Source: Pomphorhynchus laevis (lineage: Eukaryota; Acanthocephala; Palaeacanthocephala; Echinorhynchida; Pomphorhynchidae). Taken from it: 64,000 nt of DNA. Made by a program: the position numbers and the translations under genes. Below, piece by piece: positions 40,803-53,262 of this stretch. The notes beneath the pieces are model-generated. The model ran no database searches, was not told the DNA's origin, and saw nothing but the letters and a program-made list of their open reading frames with translations. The DNA lies in contig WNNJ02000758.1 of NCBI GenBank assembly GCA_012934845.2, forward strand, positions 1 to 64,000. Direction: 5' to 3'. Each line of letters begins with the position of its first letter. The stretch's first letter is position 1.

Positions 40803-41150
40803 AAATTATGTAACTGAGTCTACATATTTAATATAATTATAAAATAAACAAAACATAATAATGATGCTAAATCAAAATTTAATAATTAAATAATAAAATA
40901 AATAATTGTTATGAGATTTTTTATAATTTAAATAAAGTTAAAATAAAAAATTGAAATTTAAAATAAAAGTCATTTTTATGAATTGACTAATAAATAACAG
41001 ACGTTGTATCAGAATAAGGATTAGAGTTCATCAGGAGGAACTGCTATGCTATCAGGTTTCGGAAATAAATAAGAATTAGAGGTCATCAGGAGAAACTGCT
41101 ATGCTATCAGGTTTCGGCCCCTTAACTCCTCTACCCAACATAGCAGCGGG
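40803..41150 (+). repeat. R-A repeat with a duplicated end module
   Basis: It starts near TAACTGAGTCTACATATTTA and contains the AT-rich body found reversed at 4575-4852. Its right end carries two copies of a module of about 65 bp (GGATTAGAGTTCATCAGGAG and GAATTAGAGGTCATCAGGAG, each followed by a CTGCTATGCTATCAG palindrome and GTTTCGG). On the minus strand each module reads CCGAAAC, the palindrome, CTCCTGATGA. Confidence 0.75.
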
Positions 41151-41220
41151 GCCAAATACATGCTAATGATGTATTTCCTCTGATAAAACTATCTAGTATC
41201 TTATTCTAATACAAAGTATA

Positions 41221-41990
41221 TTATTTATTATCCATCCATAAAAATTTGCCACTTAAGAGTTTAAATTTATTCTTTATATTATTGTGTTGATTTATATATT
41301 TTACTATTTTCTGCTTGATGTTATTTTTATAGTAACCTAGTTTAAAATATGTATCTATTAAATTATTTAAATGATTTTGAAGAAAGCCAATATCATTACA
41401 TATTGTTGCGATTCTTAAAATTTCATTATTTAATGTATTATATTTTATATTATATGGTATGCATGAATGCTCATGCAAAAATATGTTTCTTGTAAATTTA
41501 AATATGTCATCTTTACGATATAAATTAATAGTAGTTTTAGTTAATGTTAATTTAATGTTCATATCTAGATATACACCTTCTTTATCATTAATATTGGTTT
41601 TGTTAAGAATAAGGCTCTCTGAGTAAATTTGTTCACTAATTGAATAAAAATTATTAGAATTAAATACACATATATCAATAATGTATCGAAACATATATTT
41701 CATATATTTATATAGTTTAGATTTAGTTTTTACACAGTTATGAACAAATTCATATTCTATAAAGCTTAAAAACAAGTCAGCTATAATTGGGCTACTATTA
41801 CCACCCATTGGAACACCTTTTACTTGTATAAATATATATGTCCCTACTTTTAAATAATTTTGATTTATCAAAATATTTAAGGATTCTATTAATTCAATTT
41901 TATCCATATATTTATATTTACTTGATGGTTTAATTTTTGTTAAATAGGCGTTTTAATTATTATAACATATATATGTATATCTTTTTCCGA
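41221..41990 (-). mobile_element. PLE-1, RT palm and C-terminal part
   Basis: Frame 41907-41221, 228 residues uninterrupted: KGVPMGGNSSPIIADLFLSF (motif B), MFRYIIDICVFN (YIID where 8605-8910 has YIDD), the following MNIKLTLTKTTINLYRKDDI and ILRIATICNDIG, ending NNIKNKFKLLSGKFLWMDNK. It continues the protein exactly where the copy at 8591-9886 stops. The GIY-YIG part is absent. The catalytic substitution suggests an inactive copy. Confidence 0.87.
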
Positions 41991-42697
41991 ATATATGTTT
42001 ATCTTTTTCCACAATGGAATCTGAAGCAGCATGGACTTTTGCAAATTCTTACAATAAGGTTCAGCAATATTTGAATTTACATTAAGCTAGAACATGAATG
42101 TTTCCGGAAAAACGGCACATTGAAAGAGTTTTTGGTCAGTTATAGATTAAAACATTTAAAAGAACTAACTGTTCACAATGTTTTAAATCCAGATACAAAT
42201 GCTACAAAGAAATAATTTCATCGACAAACTTTAGTTTGAATCATACTGACCTTCAATATATAATAAAGGGAAGCTATAAAATTATCAAAGAAAGAATTTT
42301 GGTGAAACGAGCACATCGTTAAATTAGAGCGAATAATCGAATGATTAATCATATAATGATGCGAATAATCATAAAATGTTAAATCCATATGTTTGCAAAT
42401 CATCTTATAAAATCATAAACAGTGGATATATATATCTGATACAGCTAAAAATAAAACAGAAAAATATTTGATAGATCAAGTTATGACTGATATAAATGAA
42501 TTAAATACAGAACATTGGCTTATGCTAACAATCGGCAAATAAAAGCAATCAGAACAATACCACTGCACATTTCAGTGATATGAATAATCTTATCAATGTT
42601 TAATCAGTGACCAAGAATCATCGGTATAAAACTCATTTTTCTCTGTGATTTTTGAGAACAAGGCGTTGAACCGAAACGTATCAGTGAACAAATCAAA
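41991..42697. other. AT-rich region with a PLE-like 3' word
   Basis: No clear gene. At 42661-42685, GGCGTTGAACCGAAACGTAT resembles the end motif of Penelope-like elements (GAAACGTC) and is directly followed by an R-A start. Confidence 0.4.
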
Positions 42698-42800
42698 TCA
42701 GCTAACTGAGTCTACGTATTTAATATAATTATAAAATAGACAAAACATAATAATGCTAGATAAAAATTTAATAATTAAATAATAAAATAAATATATAATA
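42690..42800 (+). repeat. Partial R-A repeat
   Basis: AATCAGCTAACTGAGTCTAC, then TATTTAATATAATTATAAAA and ACAAAACATAATAATGCTA match the left half of 40803-41150. The right module is missing. Confidence 0.75.
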
Positions 42801-42923
42801 AATAATATATACGTATAATTTTGTATCATATACAATTATATATATTATATAAACAATTATATTTACACAAACTGTTTTCTTCATCAAATATCTTATTAAT
42901 CCTATGGATTATCTGTGCACATG

Positions 42924-43653
42924 TTATACTTCTGTATCGGTGTGAAAACTCTGCGCTTCACACGGAATGAAAGTCTGAGTTGTGTATGGCGACATTGTAT
43001 TAGTCGTTGGCTTACCAAGCGACGACCGCAAACCGCGAAGGCATAAGGATGCCACACGGCAAAGGGCAAAACTGATCTTCCGTTTCCAAGCGCATAATAT
43101 GTGACTGTATGTTTTTGTTGTTGATTTTGTTGATTGCAGCCAAGCTATGCGTCTTAATACTAACAGTGCACTCTCTCCCATGCCCCAGAAGCAAAGAATA
43201 CTAGCGGTATAAAACTACCACGTTCGACCACGACAACTCGTTCTTTGTATTTCGAATTTTTGCGGGTCTTATCAAGTTTAAATGTGTCGGACTTCAAGGA
43301 ATATAAAACGGAGCGGTTGTTAAATATTGTGACGTCAAATAACGTCCGCGCGAATCGATTCTCGAATAACCCAGTACAATGATATCGAGCCTTGCATCAT
43401 TTTGATGGCAAGTTGCGGTATTTTGAAATGTGATATTGTGATTTAGGTATCCCTTAACCGGTTCAATGTCAACACTTTGACTTACTGTTTTTAATTCTCA
43501 AGCAATTAAATCTCTAATCGAATTGTGCCGAGTGATTTGAAGGCCGCCACATTTTCATGATAATAGATGTGATGTATTTGACTCAGCAGCGCATACACAT
43601 ATTGTAGGTAAAATGTCAGGTGTCCACCTAACGGAAGTGCTGTTAACCATATC
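42924..43653 (-). mobile_element. RLE family copy 5, C-terminal part
   Basis: On the minus strand from 43653: the zinc knuckle (ICVCAAESNTSHLLS), ITRHNSIRDLIA, NDARLDIIVLGYSRIDS (nuclease core) and the C terminus (RLETEDQFCPLPCGI, LCLRGLRSSLGKP). It is the continuation of the RT half at 47513-48400; the Ty3/gypsy element separates the two. Frame changes are present. Confidence 0.82.
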
Positions 43654-43790
43654 TGTAGTGTAAAAAGATACGCTTGTAAAAAGCTTTATTGAGTAATATC
43701 TACAAAACAAAGTAGTAAATCAGTAAGTGTAAATAGTTAACATTAAGGGTTGAGATTTACAATATAAATGGTAAGGTAATTTTCATCACA
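43654..43790 (-). repeat. 3' LTR of the Ty3/gypsy element
   Basis: Short LTR, about 137 bp, with TG...CA ends on the minus strand, next to a purine-rich tract at about 43791-43805. Confidence 0.88.
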
Positions 43791-46700
43791 TTCTCCCCCC
43801 GCCATAGATAATCCTGCAAGTAGCTCGGCACTTGTCGTGCTCTAACTGGTCTCTTCGGTCCACTAGCGTCTGTATCGTTGTTGTCATTGAAGTAAGTTCC
43901 CTGTGTCGTGGCATGATCGCTGTCGCGCATTGTTTCGCTTGTTAGTGTATTTTGGCCGGCTTTCACTATTGCTTCGATATCGTCCTTGCAGGTTATTGGC
44001 GCGTCTTGTTGGTTGTCTTCTATTGATGGGTCGTGAACACCTTCTATTGTTAATTCGTTCAGTTCATCCGTTGGTGTGTTATTATTGCAGCATTCTTGAG
44101 GTAACCTTGCAATATCGCGATTCGAGACTGTTCTATGCTGCCCGTTAGGGTATGAGACTGTTGAATAATAAGGATTTATATTCTCTAGTTTTGGCTGGCA
44201 GTAAGTTAGGACAATGTTTGGATGTTCGGTTGTGGTTTTTCACTAACACGGACTGCGCATGCGTCAGCCATTGCGCGAGTTGGTTTTGTTTAAGGCATCG
44301 TCGGCTGTATCTGAAAATCCTATCGTGTGGACATTCGTTAGTGACTGTACATAGTAAGCTACGACTGCAGTTGAGGGCGTGTTGTAGGACTTTCTCCCAG
44401 TCTTTTATTCCAAGATTGAGGGTGAGTAGTGCTAGACGTATCGTAGTCCAAATCTGGCCGACAAATCGTTCCGCTTGTCCGTTTCCTTTGGGATTGAATG
44501 GAGACGAATGACTTGAGGATATGTTCCGAGAAAGTAAGTATTGTTTCAGCTCGGTTGACCTGAAGCAAGTTGCGTTATCAGAATGTATAAACTCCGGGGT
44601 GCCGAACGTCGAAAATAGCAGTTCAAGCTTCTCAATCACTGTTTGTGAACTGGTGTCTTTGCAGGGGAAACCGAATGGAAAACGACTGTATTCGTCGACC
44701 ACGACCAGGAGGTAAGGATTTCTTTGTGTTGATGTTGGTAAAGGACCTTTGAAGTCCATGGATAGCCGCTCAAATGGACGATTCGACTTTATAACATGGA
44801 ATTCTTCTAGATGCGGATACTGGGGTTTTATCTCTGAACAAACTAAGCAGCTATTGCAAGTTAGTCTTACGTCGTCGCATGAAAACGGTAGATTGTTTTT
44901 TCGTACATATGCTGTTAAGCGTCGTATTCCAGGATGGCACAAATCAACGTGTAGCTGTTTAAGAGAGGCTAGATCAGACCCTGCTGCGCAGACTCGCGTT
45001 AAAGTGTCGGCAACGTGGTTTTGTTTGCCAGGTCTGTAGATAATCTTAAATTCGAACTCTGATAGTTCGAGGCGCCATCTATTAATCTTCTCATTTTTGA
45101 TTTGGCTCTTGCTCTTGTTGTTTAGCATGAACGATACGGACCTTTGATCAGTAATAATCGTAAAGGGGCGTCCGATAAGGTGGTGTCTCCACTTTCGAAG
45201 TGACTCCACAATAGCATGCGCTTCTTTCTCAATTGCCGAATATCGCGACACCGGATTGGTCAACGACCGAGAGAAAAAGGCCACTGGTCTTCCTTCTTGG
45301 CTGAGAGATGCGGCTATGGTTGTCGCGGATGCGTCAGTTTCGACAGTTAATGGCTTATTGTTGTCAATGTGATATAGTGCGGCTTTCATTATGTCCGATT
45401 TTATGCCTTCGAACGCTGCGATTGCCTCATCATTCATGGGAAACTGTGAAACTTTAATTTTTGCCATTTTGAGTGAAAAGTTTGCTATCCAATTCGCATA
45501 GTAAGCAAACATACCTTGCACTCGTTTAAGTTCAGACTGACATGATTGAATTGGCAGGGATTTCAGAGGCTCAAATCGTTCCGGGTCTGGTTTGAAGCTA
45601 CCATTTTTGATCTGATATTCGAGAAGGTTGATTTCTTCTCTACAGAATTTGCATTTTCCATTGTTGAACTTTAAGTTTAATGATGTACAGACTGAAAGAA
45701 ATCGATCTACATTTCGGTCATGCTCCTCTTCTGTGCGTCCACATATAGTGATGTCGTCTAGGTAGACGTATGTGTCAGTCAAAATCATTGTCCGCGATTA
45801 TTTTATCCATGATTCTTTGAAAGCATGCTACCGCGTTCGTTAAATTAAAAGGAATCCTTGTAAATTGATAAAGTTTGCCGCATGCTTCGAATGCCGTATA
45901 TTGACGATCGGATGGGTGAATTTCGACTTGGTGATAGGCGGATTCAAGATCAATAGTTGAGAAGAATTTGTATTGAGATATTTCCGTGATCAGGTTCTCT
46001 ATGTTTGGAAGTGGATATCCGTCGAGATGTGTATATTGGTTTATTGTCTTGGAATAGTCCACAACCATTCGTTTCTTTCTTCGCTGGTTAGTCGTCACGA
46101 ATGCTTGTGCTCGCCAAGGCGATGTGCTCGGCTCAATTATGTGTTCCCGCATAAGTTTGTCTATCTCATTACGTATGAACGCATAGTTCTCGCGTGTGTG
46201 TTTTCGAGATTTTGTAATAATAGGTGTACAGTTTTCTTTTAAGTGCTCAAATAGCTTTGGAGGTTCAGCAATGTTCATTACTCTCAATGAAATTGGTTCT
46301 TCTTGACCGTGAAATCGAAATTGTATGTTGGAATGTCTCTTCATAAAGTCGATTAAAGTCGATTGAAGTTACCTGAATTCCGGAGGATGCCATTGATATT
46401 TTGGATTGCAGACGCCACACTTTCACATTTAATCGTGTTATGTGATTCGAGCTTACGAAGTTCAATGTGCTCCCGGTGTCAAATAAAGCGCTTAGGCAAA
46501 TGCCTTTAACAAATACCTTTTGTGTAGCAATGCTGCCGCTTGATCCGCAAAGCCCGCCGTTACTTTGGAATGCAGCGTTACAGTGCCCTGACCTGCAAAC
46601 CTTGGCGAAGTGTCCTGTTTTCTGACACTTATTGCATACCGAATTTCGTGCGGGACAATGTTTCCTTGTATGCTTGAATTTTCCACCGCAGAAGTAGCAT

Positions 46701-47383
46701 TTCCACGTACTTGATTTATCAGCTGCTGCGACTTGCTCGGCATTTATGGCTGTCGAGTTGTGGTTGGGATGTACCGTTTCCTCAACGGATTCATTATGTA
46801 CTGCAGATGCAAGCCGGTTAGGTGCGCCGTATGATTTGACCCTCGACTCGGCTAATTCGAGAGACCGAATTTGAGTACATGCTGTTTGTAAATGCAATTC
46901 GGAGTTTTCCAGCAATCGTTGGCGAATGTGATCAAGAATAGATTCCGATGATTATGGCGTCAAGAAGCGTCTCATCGTGATAGCTCTCGGCGGTCATGGC
47001 TTCGAAGTTGCATTCCGCTGCCAGCAGACGTAGTTCGGATAAGTATTGGTCGAACGTTTCATTCGGACTTTGCTTCCGACACCGCAGCACGTGTCGGGCG
47101 TATACTTGGCTAACTGGCCGCTCATATCGCTCACTGAGCAACTTTATGGCATCAGTGTAGTTCGCACACGTTCTGATGAGCTTAAGCACTGCTGGCGATA
47201 CGAAATTGAATAGCGTGTATAGTTGCGAGTCTTCATCCTCTACTGCCAGCTTTCGAATGCAATTTTTGAACGTTACGGACCAATGACGGAAGTGATCCTG
47301 CGCTTTAGGATCGTCGGGTAATATCGTCAGACGCTCTGGTTGTAGATGAGATTCCGCCATAGAGATAATATTACTCAATAAAT

Positions 47384-47512
47384 TGTAGTGTAAACAGATA
47401 CGCTTGTAAAAAGCTTTATTGAGTAATATCTACAAAACAAAGTAGTAAATCAGTAAGTGTAAATAGTTAACATTAAGGGTTAAGATTTACAATATAAATG
47501 GTAAGGTAATTT
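47384..47512 (-). repeat. 5' LTR of the Ty3/gypsy element
   Basis: Near-identical to the repeat at 43654. The Gag-like frame begins within a few bases of it, an unusually short leader. Confidence 0.88.
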
Positions 47513-48400
47513 CCAAGCCTCTTCTGCACACGCGAAAGCCAGAGCATGTTTAACGTTTTCACAAAGGTCCGATTCTGCTTTCAATAAATGCTTCATAAGG
47601 GCATCCTTTTTTATTTGTAAAATGTCTTGGAAAATCGATTGTTGAATGTTACGCAATTCAACTCCCTTGCACTCTAAATCATATAAAGTACACATTTTTC
47701 GGGAGTTCTCAAATTCTACATCTGCATTGAAAGCAGGGTCCATTATTCCAATGCCACCCATTTTTACTGGTGAAGTAAGGACAACCTTCATTTCTTCGTT
47801 CAATTTTTTTAGAAAGTGTTGTTAAAAAATAATCGATAATTGCAACCTGTAACTGTTGAAGCGGATCTTTATTACATGGTGTTGTACGCAGAAATTGCGA
47901 CCATTGAAATTGTAACGACTTTATAAGACACTCAAAAGCCGCTTGCGGTTCAAGTTCGCACACTTTAGTTAGCCGCTGTACTGTAGTCTTGCATACCGCT
48001 ACGTGATTTATAATTTTTTGTTTCATATACTCATCCGAACCAATCGCCGATCCAAAAACGTTGGTACCGTCATGTTTGATTTGCAGTTCAGGAAACATCG
48101 AATACAATTCACTTCGTGGGCTATGAAACAAAATCGATGATTTCGACGCGTTTACAAAATAACCAAACTTGGGACCATATTCAACAAGTAATTGCCATAC
48201 TTTCTCTAACTCATTCGGAGGACCGACGAAGTTTGCGTCATCCCCATACCATCGTTGAGTGATACAAGGGCAGTCCACCTTAATCATTTGGATGAGTGGC
48301 ATAGAGACCATCGCAAATATAGCCATAGCAAACGGGTACCATTGTGTGACCCCTTCAGGTGGATTGATCGAATCTCGTCCGAGTACCAACTGGGCATCTG
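47513..48400 (-). mobile_element. RLE family copy 5, RT part
   Basis: Frames 48389-47709 and 47803-47480: EGVTQWYPFAMAIFAMVSMP (motif B region), RWYGDDANFVGP (YGDD form of the catalytic box), YGPKFGYFVNASKSSILF (thumb), GSAIGSDEYMKQKI, then KMGGIGIMDPAFNADVEFEN. It is 5'-truncated at the L2 join near 48400 and interrupted on the other side by the LTR element. One frame change lies between the two frames. Confidence 0.87.
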
Positions 48401-48429
48401 CCGAATATACGTTATCAATACGTTAACAA

Positions 48430-49400
48430 GTACAGTGCTCGACACACGACTGCAACTGCAGCGTCTGGACTACAATCGCATGCGACAACAATAAGTCTTA
48501 AAAAGATTTCCTATGCTTTTTGTGCCAACACACTCATACGCGACCTCTCCCATAAGAACATATCAACCTCCAACGTGTCCACTAAAACCATCCCAGTCGT
48601 TTCTGATATCCTTTGTCAACCCCCTGATCCTGTCACCACATGCACTTCTAATCCCATGTCTTTACTTCCCGACACCCCCTCGTCTCTTCCCTTCTGTCTC
48701 GTTTCTCAATAACCTACATCCCTCAATCAAAATCACCTCCACCAACCTCCACAATCCTTCCACTCATAACCTTTCCTCACATCGATCACCACCCTCTCCA
48801 TCATCCAAGTCCTCTTTGTCTTCCGCTGTCAAACCTACTCCCTTGATATCCTCAACTCTCAGCTCTCCTATCGTGATCTCACCAACTCACGTTACTCGTC
48901 CATATTTACGGAAACGCTTTCATTCTCGCGATCGTTGCGTTATCGTCACTAATATCACTCCTTACACCTCTTTATCTCCACAAGTACGTCTCGACCACGA
49001 TGTTTCCGCATTCAGATCCATCCTCTCGTCTCTTGTTCCTGCAGATAAACCATCCTTTTTCAACAACATCTATCCTGTCGCATTCATCCGCCTAAATAAA
49101 TCTTCTCATTCTAATCCTTCCCAGCCCCCTCTCCTAAAAATTGTTTTTAAGCATTCATCTCACGCGTCTTCTGTCATCTCTCAACGATTCAAACTCATGT
49201 CCTCTTCAGCAATCGCATTTTCCTCGATCTCACCCCCTCCGAAATCGCTCAACTCTCATCTGCCCGCATCGAAAAACGCCGTCGTGAGGAAAACGGCGAA
49301 ACATCTCTCTCCATCCGAAACATCGACGGAAATTTTCAAGTTGTCCACACCTGCCCAAAATTTCGATATCGCTCCATCTCCCCTATGTGTCTTCTTCACT
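48430..49400 (+). pseudogene. L2-type ORF1
   Basis: The start is PHD-like in one frame (equivalent to CSVWTTIACD / FCANKLIRDL at 38946). The long frame 48513-49451 is Ser/Pro/Thr-rich. The true C-terminal piece reads, in another frame near 49220-49370, FLDLTPSEIAQLSSARIEKR and ETSLSIRNIDGNFQVVHT, an RRM/CTD-like end. Frame changes make it non-functional. Likely role in the family: RNA binding. Confidence 0.6.
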
Positions 49401-49404
49401 AGCC

Positions 49405-52276
49405 CCTATCACCACCACACACGGTTTCCGTCTTGGCCTCCTCAACACTAGATCTATTCTCAATAAATCCGATTTCATCCTCAACCTATTCACAAAGCAA
49501 TCTATCGATCTCTTTTGCCTCACCGAATCCTAGTACTCCGATTATGATGACCTCTCCATTCGCTGTTTGCTCTCTGCCGGTTGCTCACTAGTCGAATCCG
49601 CTCGACCTCTCAGCAAAACCCCTTCTAAATTCTCTAATCATGGCGGCATTGTCGCATTCACCCGTCACCCCGCGTCTATTCGCAAAATCACCTCTTCTTT
49701 CAGTCTTTGCTCTTTTGAACTGCTCACTTGTCGTTCTTCTAACCCGATCACTCTAGATCTCGCCATTGTATACTGTCCTGGTTCATCAGCTCCTACATCT
49801 TTATTTTTTACCGAACTCGCTGACCATCTGTCTCACTTTTCTCTGTCCTCAATCCCTTCAATCGTTCTTGGCGACTTCAACATCCGCCTCGACCGCCCCG
49901 CTTCTACCGAGTCCATCCAGTTCATCAACATTCTATCCAACTATAACTACAAACCCAACACAACCACCCCCACACATATCCTTGGTGGGGCAATCGACAT
50001 CATCGCTGTACCTGATCATTTTGCTGCCTACACCTCACTGTCAATTTTCGATCCTGGTCTATCCGAACACTTTCTCGTCACCCTTGATATCAATCACAAC
50101 CACACCCCTCCTCACACATACAATTCTACGTCGCCCCCTAAAGAAATCTTGACCTCTCCATTATCCGCTCTACCTTACTCAAATCGTCTCTATCCTATCC
50201 AACAATAACATATTCATCTCCTCACGATCTCGCTTTTCTTTTCGACACTGAACTCACATCCATTTTCGATATTCTCTTGCCTTTCGAGCCTCACCTACAC
50301 CGTAGCTTGCACCGTGCCCATGGTTTGACATCCAGTGCCTACTCTCAAAGCGTCGACTCCGTCATGCTTTTCGAGTATATCACCGCTCTCTCAGACGTTA
50401 TTTCCGCTCGATCACTCCGTCTTTCCGTAATACCTATCTTGCTCATCGCTGGTCTCATCTCCACCTAATACGTACCAAATGCAACTCCTGGCAGCATAAA
50501 ATCATCACTTCATTCAACTCTAAGACTCTATGGCATACTTTTAACTCAATCCTTGCTCGCTCCTCTCCGCCGTGCAACATCAATACCCATGATTATTCGT
50601 CATTTCTTCAGACCTAAGTATCCACGCTGCTCTCTCACAACCCAGTCTCCATCTTATCCCACTCTGCTCCGCCTTGCCTCATTCTCCCGGAACTCTTTCA
50701 TCTTCTCCCTGGCTCACCTTCCGAAGTCTCATCTGTTCTCATGTCCTTGCCCAGCAAAACCTCACCTGCCGATCCCCTGCCTACCCACATACTTAAATCC
50801 ATATGCTCATCGATATCCCCTTTTCTCATAACCTTGTTTAGCTCGTCCATCCGCAGTCGTATCTTCCCTTCACACTGGAAATCCGCAATCGTTCGTCCAC
50901 TACTAAATAAACAATTGATCAATACTTCCCTTCCTTCTAGCTATCGTTCCATTTCACTACTCCCTACTCTTTCTAAGCTCTGAGAACGCCTCATCTTAAT
51001 ACAAGTCAACGCTTATCTCTCGTCATCCAATCTGTACCCTCCTTTCCAAACCGCTTTTCGCTCTAATCACTCCACAGAAATCGCCTGTATGAAAGTTTAC
51101 AATGACTTACTCATTTCTCGAGACAAGGCTCTATATAGTGTTCTCATCTCCCTCGACCTCTCCTCCGCTTTCGACATTGTCGACAACAACGTCCTCCTTT
51201 ATCGCTTTCGTTATGATTACGGCTTTTCTTCTTCCTTTGTAGCATGGTTTGCCTCATATCTATCCGACCGCTCCTTTCGCGTATGTTCTAATTCATCATC
51301 CTACCCTCCCATCCCTATCTTTTGCGGGGTCCTACAAGGTTCAGTCCTAGGTCCACTGCTTTTCTTTCTTCTGCTTGGCGATCTCTCTCCGTTTATCAAA
51401 CCTTTTTCCTTTAACGTCATGCAATACGCCGATGACATCCTCATCTATGCTCATGTACCCGCACAACGCATACACGATATCGGCATTTCTGCCTCCAATT
51501 GTCTACCTTCTATCTACAAGCGTATCTCTAATCTCCATCTCGTTCTAAACGCCGACAAGTCTAAAGTAATGTGGATCCTCCCCCGTAAATCAAACATATA
51601 TCCTCCCCCGTAAACTAAACATATATCCTCCCACTGTATATTTTGCCTCATCGATCATCTCCATAATCCACAATCTCACTTTCTTTGGATTCTATTTCGA
51701 TGATCACCTTTCCCTTAAACCTTTCGCCTTTGGCAAGGTCTGCTTGTCTAACCCAATTCTCCGTGACATTCGCCGTATCCGCCTCCTTATTGACTTCCGT
51801 TCCTGTATGTCTCTTCTTTCATCGCTTACTTTTCTTTAAAATCGATTACTTTCTCAGCCTCGTCGCAAATTCTCCAAAATCCATCATCTTACCCCTACAA
51901 CGCATAATCAACTCCGCCTTTCGAGTGCTCTTTCGTCTCCGTAGCTTTGACCACATATCCACCCACAACTCTCATGGCTTACCATCCACATCCGCATCAA
52001 ACTCCGCCTTCTTCTCGTAACTTTTCGTCTCATCACTGTCGGCTCCCCATCGTTCATCAACCTTCCTGTTTTAGACGACGCTCGCCCTATCTCGCTATCG
52101 CTGCGTTCCCGTCATACCCTCTTACTCCAAGTTCCTAATTACTCCAACAACTATGGTCTCCGATCCTTCCTCGCCGCCGCCTCACTCGCCTGGAATCAAC
52201 TCACTCTCGACCTCCGCCGCGCTCCCTTCTTTATTACATTCAAACACCTCCTCCGTTCGCACCTTCTCGACACATG
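49405..52276 (+). pseudogene. L2-type ORF2, endonuclease-RT
   Basis: Endonuclease start GFRLGLLNTRSILNKSDFIL near 49425, ending in a stop after LFCLTES; 49567-50208 gives KFSNHGGIVAFTRH, IVLGDFNIRLDRP and DIIAVPDHFAAY. RT in 51089-51613: motif A ISLDLSSAFDIVDNN, motif B IFCGVLQGSVLGPLLFF, motif C QYADDILIYAH, then HLVLNADKSKVMWIL. The C terminus near 51880-52250 has LQRIINSAFRVLFRLRSFDH and NYGLRSFLAAASLAWN. At least five breaks. Confidence 0.85.
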
Positions 52277-52308
52277 ATTTACATTTATGTTTTGTTGTGG
52301 TCATGTAA

Positions 52309-52324
52309 GCGTGTGCTGTCACGC
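52309..52324 (+). other. 3'-end hairpin of the L2-type family
   Basis: GCGTG-TGCTGT-CACGC, followed by ATTTGCCAC and a simple tail. The same feature occurs at about 5110 (GCGTGCAGCTGTCACGC). CR1/L2-group LINEs are known to have short conserved 3' stem-loops recognised by their RT. Confidence 0.7.
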
Positions 52325-52350
52325 ATTTGCCACATTAAAATAAATCTTTT

Positions 52351-52840
52351 TTTGTTACCAACAATACGCCACAATGTAATCAGGGATTTACTATCGAAGA
52401 GTTGAAGCAAGCTTGTAGCGTTGTCGCAGTGGAGCCAGAGCTCAGACTGGTACCGCCAACAAACCTTTCAGCATGATACAACAACAAGAGATGCGAAAGC
52501 GCGTGTTGATATTTTTTGTTCTGGTATACATGGTGGGGGATTGGTGAGGTCATATTTTGATATCTGTGTTTTTAACATATATGCTCAGTCACACAGCCAT
52601 GGGCAATCAGCAAGAAATTTCAACTGTCACGAACAGAGAAAACGTGCGAAATACGAAGAGCGAGCGAGATTGAAAACGGCATATTTTGTCCGCTGGTATT
52701 TTCTACATCGAGGGCAGGTGTTGCAGCAAACGATCTTATTTGAAGGCTAGCAGCAAAACTTGCTACGAACTCAAATGTTTGTCAGCAAATATGTGAACAA
52801 GATAAGAAGTGAATTGGCAATTACTGACTGACTCGCCTTA
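52351..52840 (+). mobile_element. RLE family, C-terminal fragment (copy 6)
   Basis: It starts directly after the L2 tail with CCAACAATACGCCACAATG, i.e. PTIRHNVIRDLL, then KARVDIFCSGIHGGGLVRSY, FDICVFNIYAQSHSHGQ, HEQRKRAKYEERARLKTA. The nuclease Asp residues are kept. Frame 52421-52750 covers most of it. The join to the L2 tail is sharp, so the L2 copy may have inserted at this point of an RLE element. Confidence 0.85.
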
Positions 52841-53262
52841 GGGCAAGTCGGCCAGTCCGGAATTCGTATACATAACAAATCATTGACTTTGATGATTGGA
52901 TATTTTTCACTTGCTCATATGCTCATTTGAGAAAATCAGATTTGTAAATTGTTTTTGAATAATATTTTTGGATAAAAGGTTATAATTCAGTAAGTTCTAA
53001 ATCCGTATCTTTATAATATCTTTTTAATTTCATCGAATATTTGCTTTCAAAATTTTAATCTTAGATGTATTTAAGCTTTCGTTATTAATCAGCTTACTAA
53101 AATTCGTATTTAAGCCATTATATATAACGTATTGTAAATTTTATTTTTATCGTTATTATTATTTTATCTTTATAAAACCCTTTCGATATCATTTTTATAA
53201 ATTTATCGTTTCTGATTATTTATTTTATCAAAATTAGGAGTTTTTCAATATTATTGTTTCTA
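52841..53262 (-). mobile_element. PLE-1 N-terminal remnant
   Basis: The minus strand of about 52990-53262 is alignable to 58100-58440 (TTTATCTTTAGATGTATTTA-type words, AATCAGCTTACTAAA shared exactly). Too decayed for a frame. 52841-52990 is featureless AT-rich DNA. Confidence 0.6.

Larger units (their letters stand above)
43654..47512 (-). mobile_element. Ty3/gypsy LTR retrotransposon inserted in an RLE element
   Basis: A fossil element on the minus strand, nearly whole in length (about 3.86 kb) but with a few breaks in its coding part. Terminal repeats lie at 43654-43790 and 47384-47512. Parts, from 47.4 kb downwards: Gag-like protein; zinc knuckles (CYFCGGKFKHTRKHC, CNKCQKTGHFAKVC) with an aspartic protease (LFDTGSTLNFV); reverse transcriptase; RNase H (VETDASATTIAA); and integrase with an HHCC finger and DDE core. 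A purine-rich tract precedes the 3' LTR. No envelope gene is seen. The two LTRs differ at about 2 of 129 compared bases, which points to a recent insertion, younger than the LINE it splits. Confidence 0.93.
48425..52350 (+). mobile_element. L2/CR1-group LINE, longest copy
   Basis: A 3.9-kb copy from a PHD-like ORF1 start to the 3' hairpin and a T-rich tail (AATCTTTTTTTG). It begins about 50 bp inside the 5' end defined by the 14898 and 38946 copies. Family features: Ser/Pro-rich ORF1, endonuclease, RT, no RNase H, and a hairpin-bearing 3' end. Other members: 7906, 12529, 38946, 55840, and the more decayed 3480, 4330 and 53350. Confidence 0.9.

Noticed and set aside
41991-42697. Coding fragment near 42090-42180 (reads as HECFRKNGTLKEFLVS-like)
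   Set aside because: Short, with no match to any family that I can name and stops on both sides.
44149-45039. Plus-strand frames at 44.1-45.0 kb as genes
   Set aside because: They are antisense shadows of the Ty3/gypsy integrase region.
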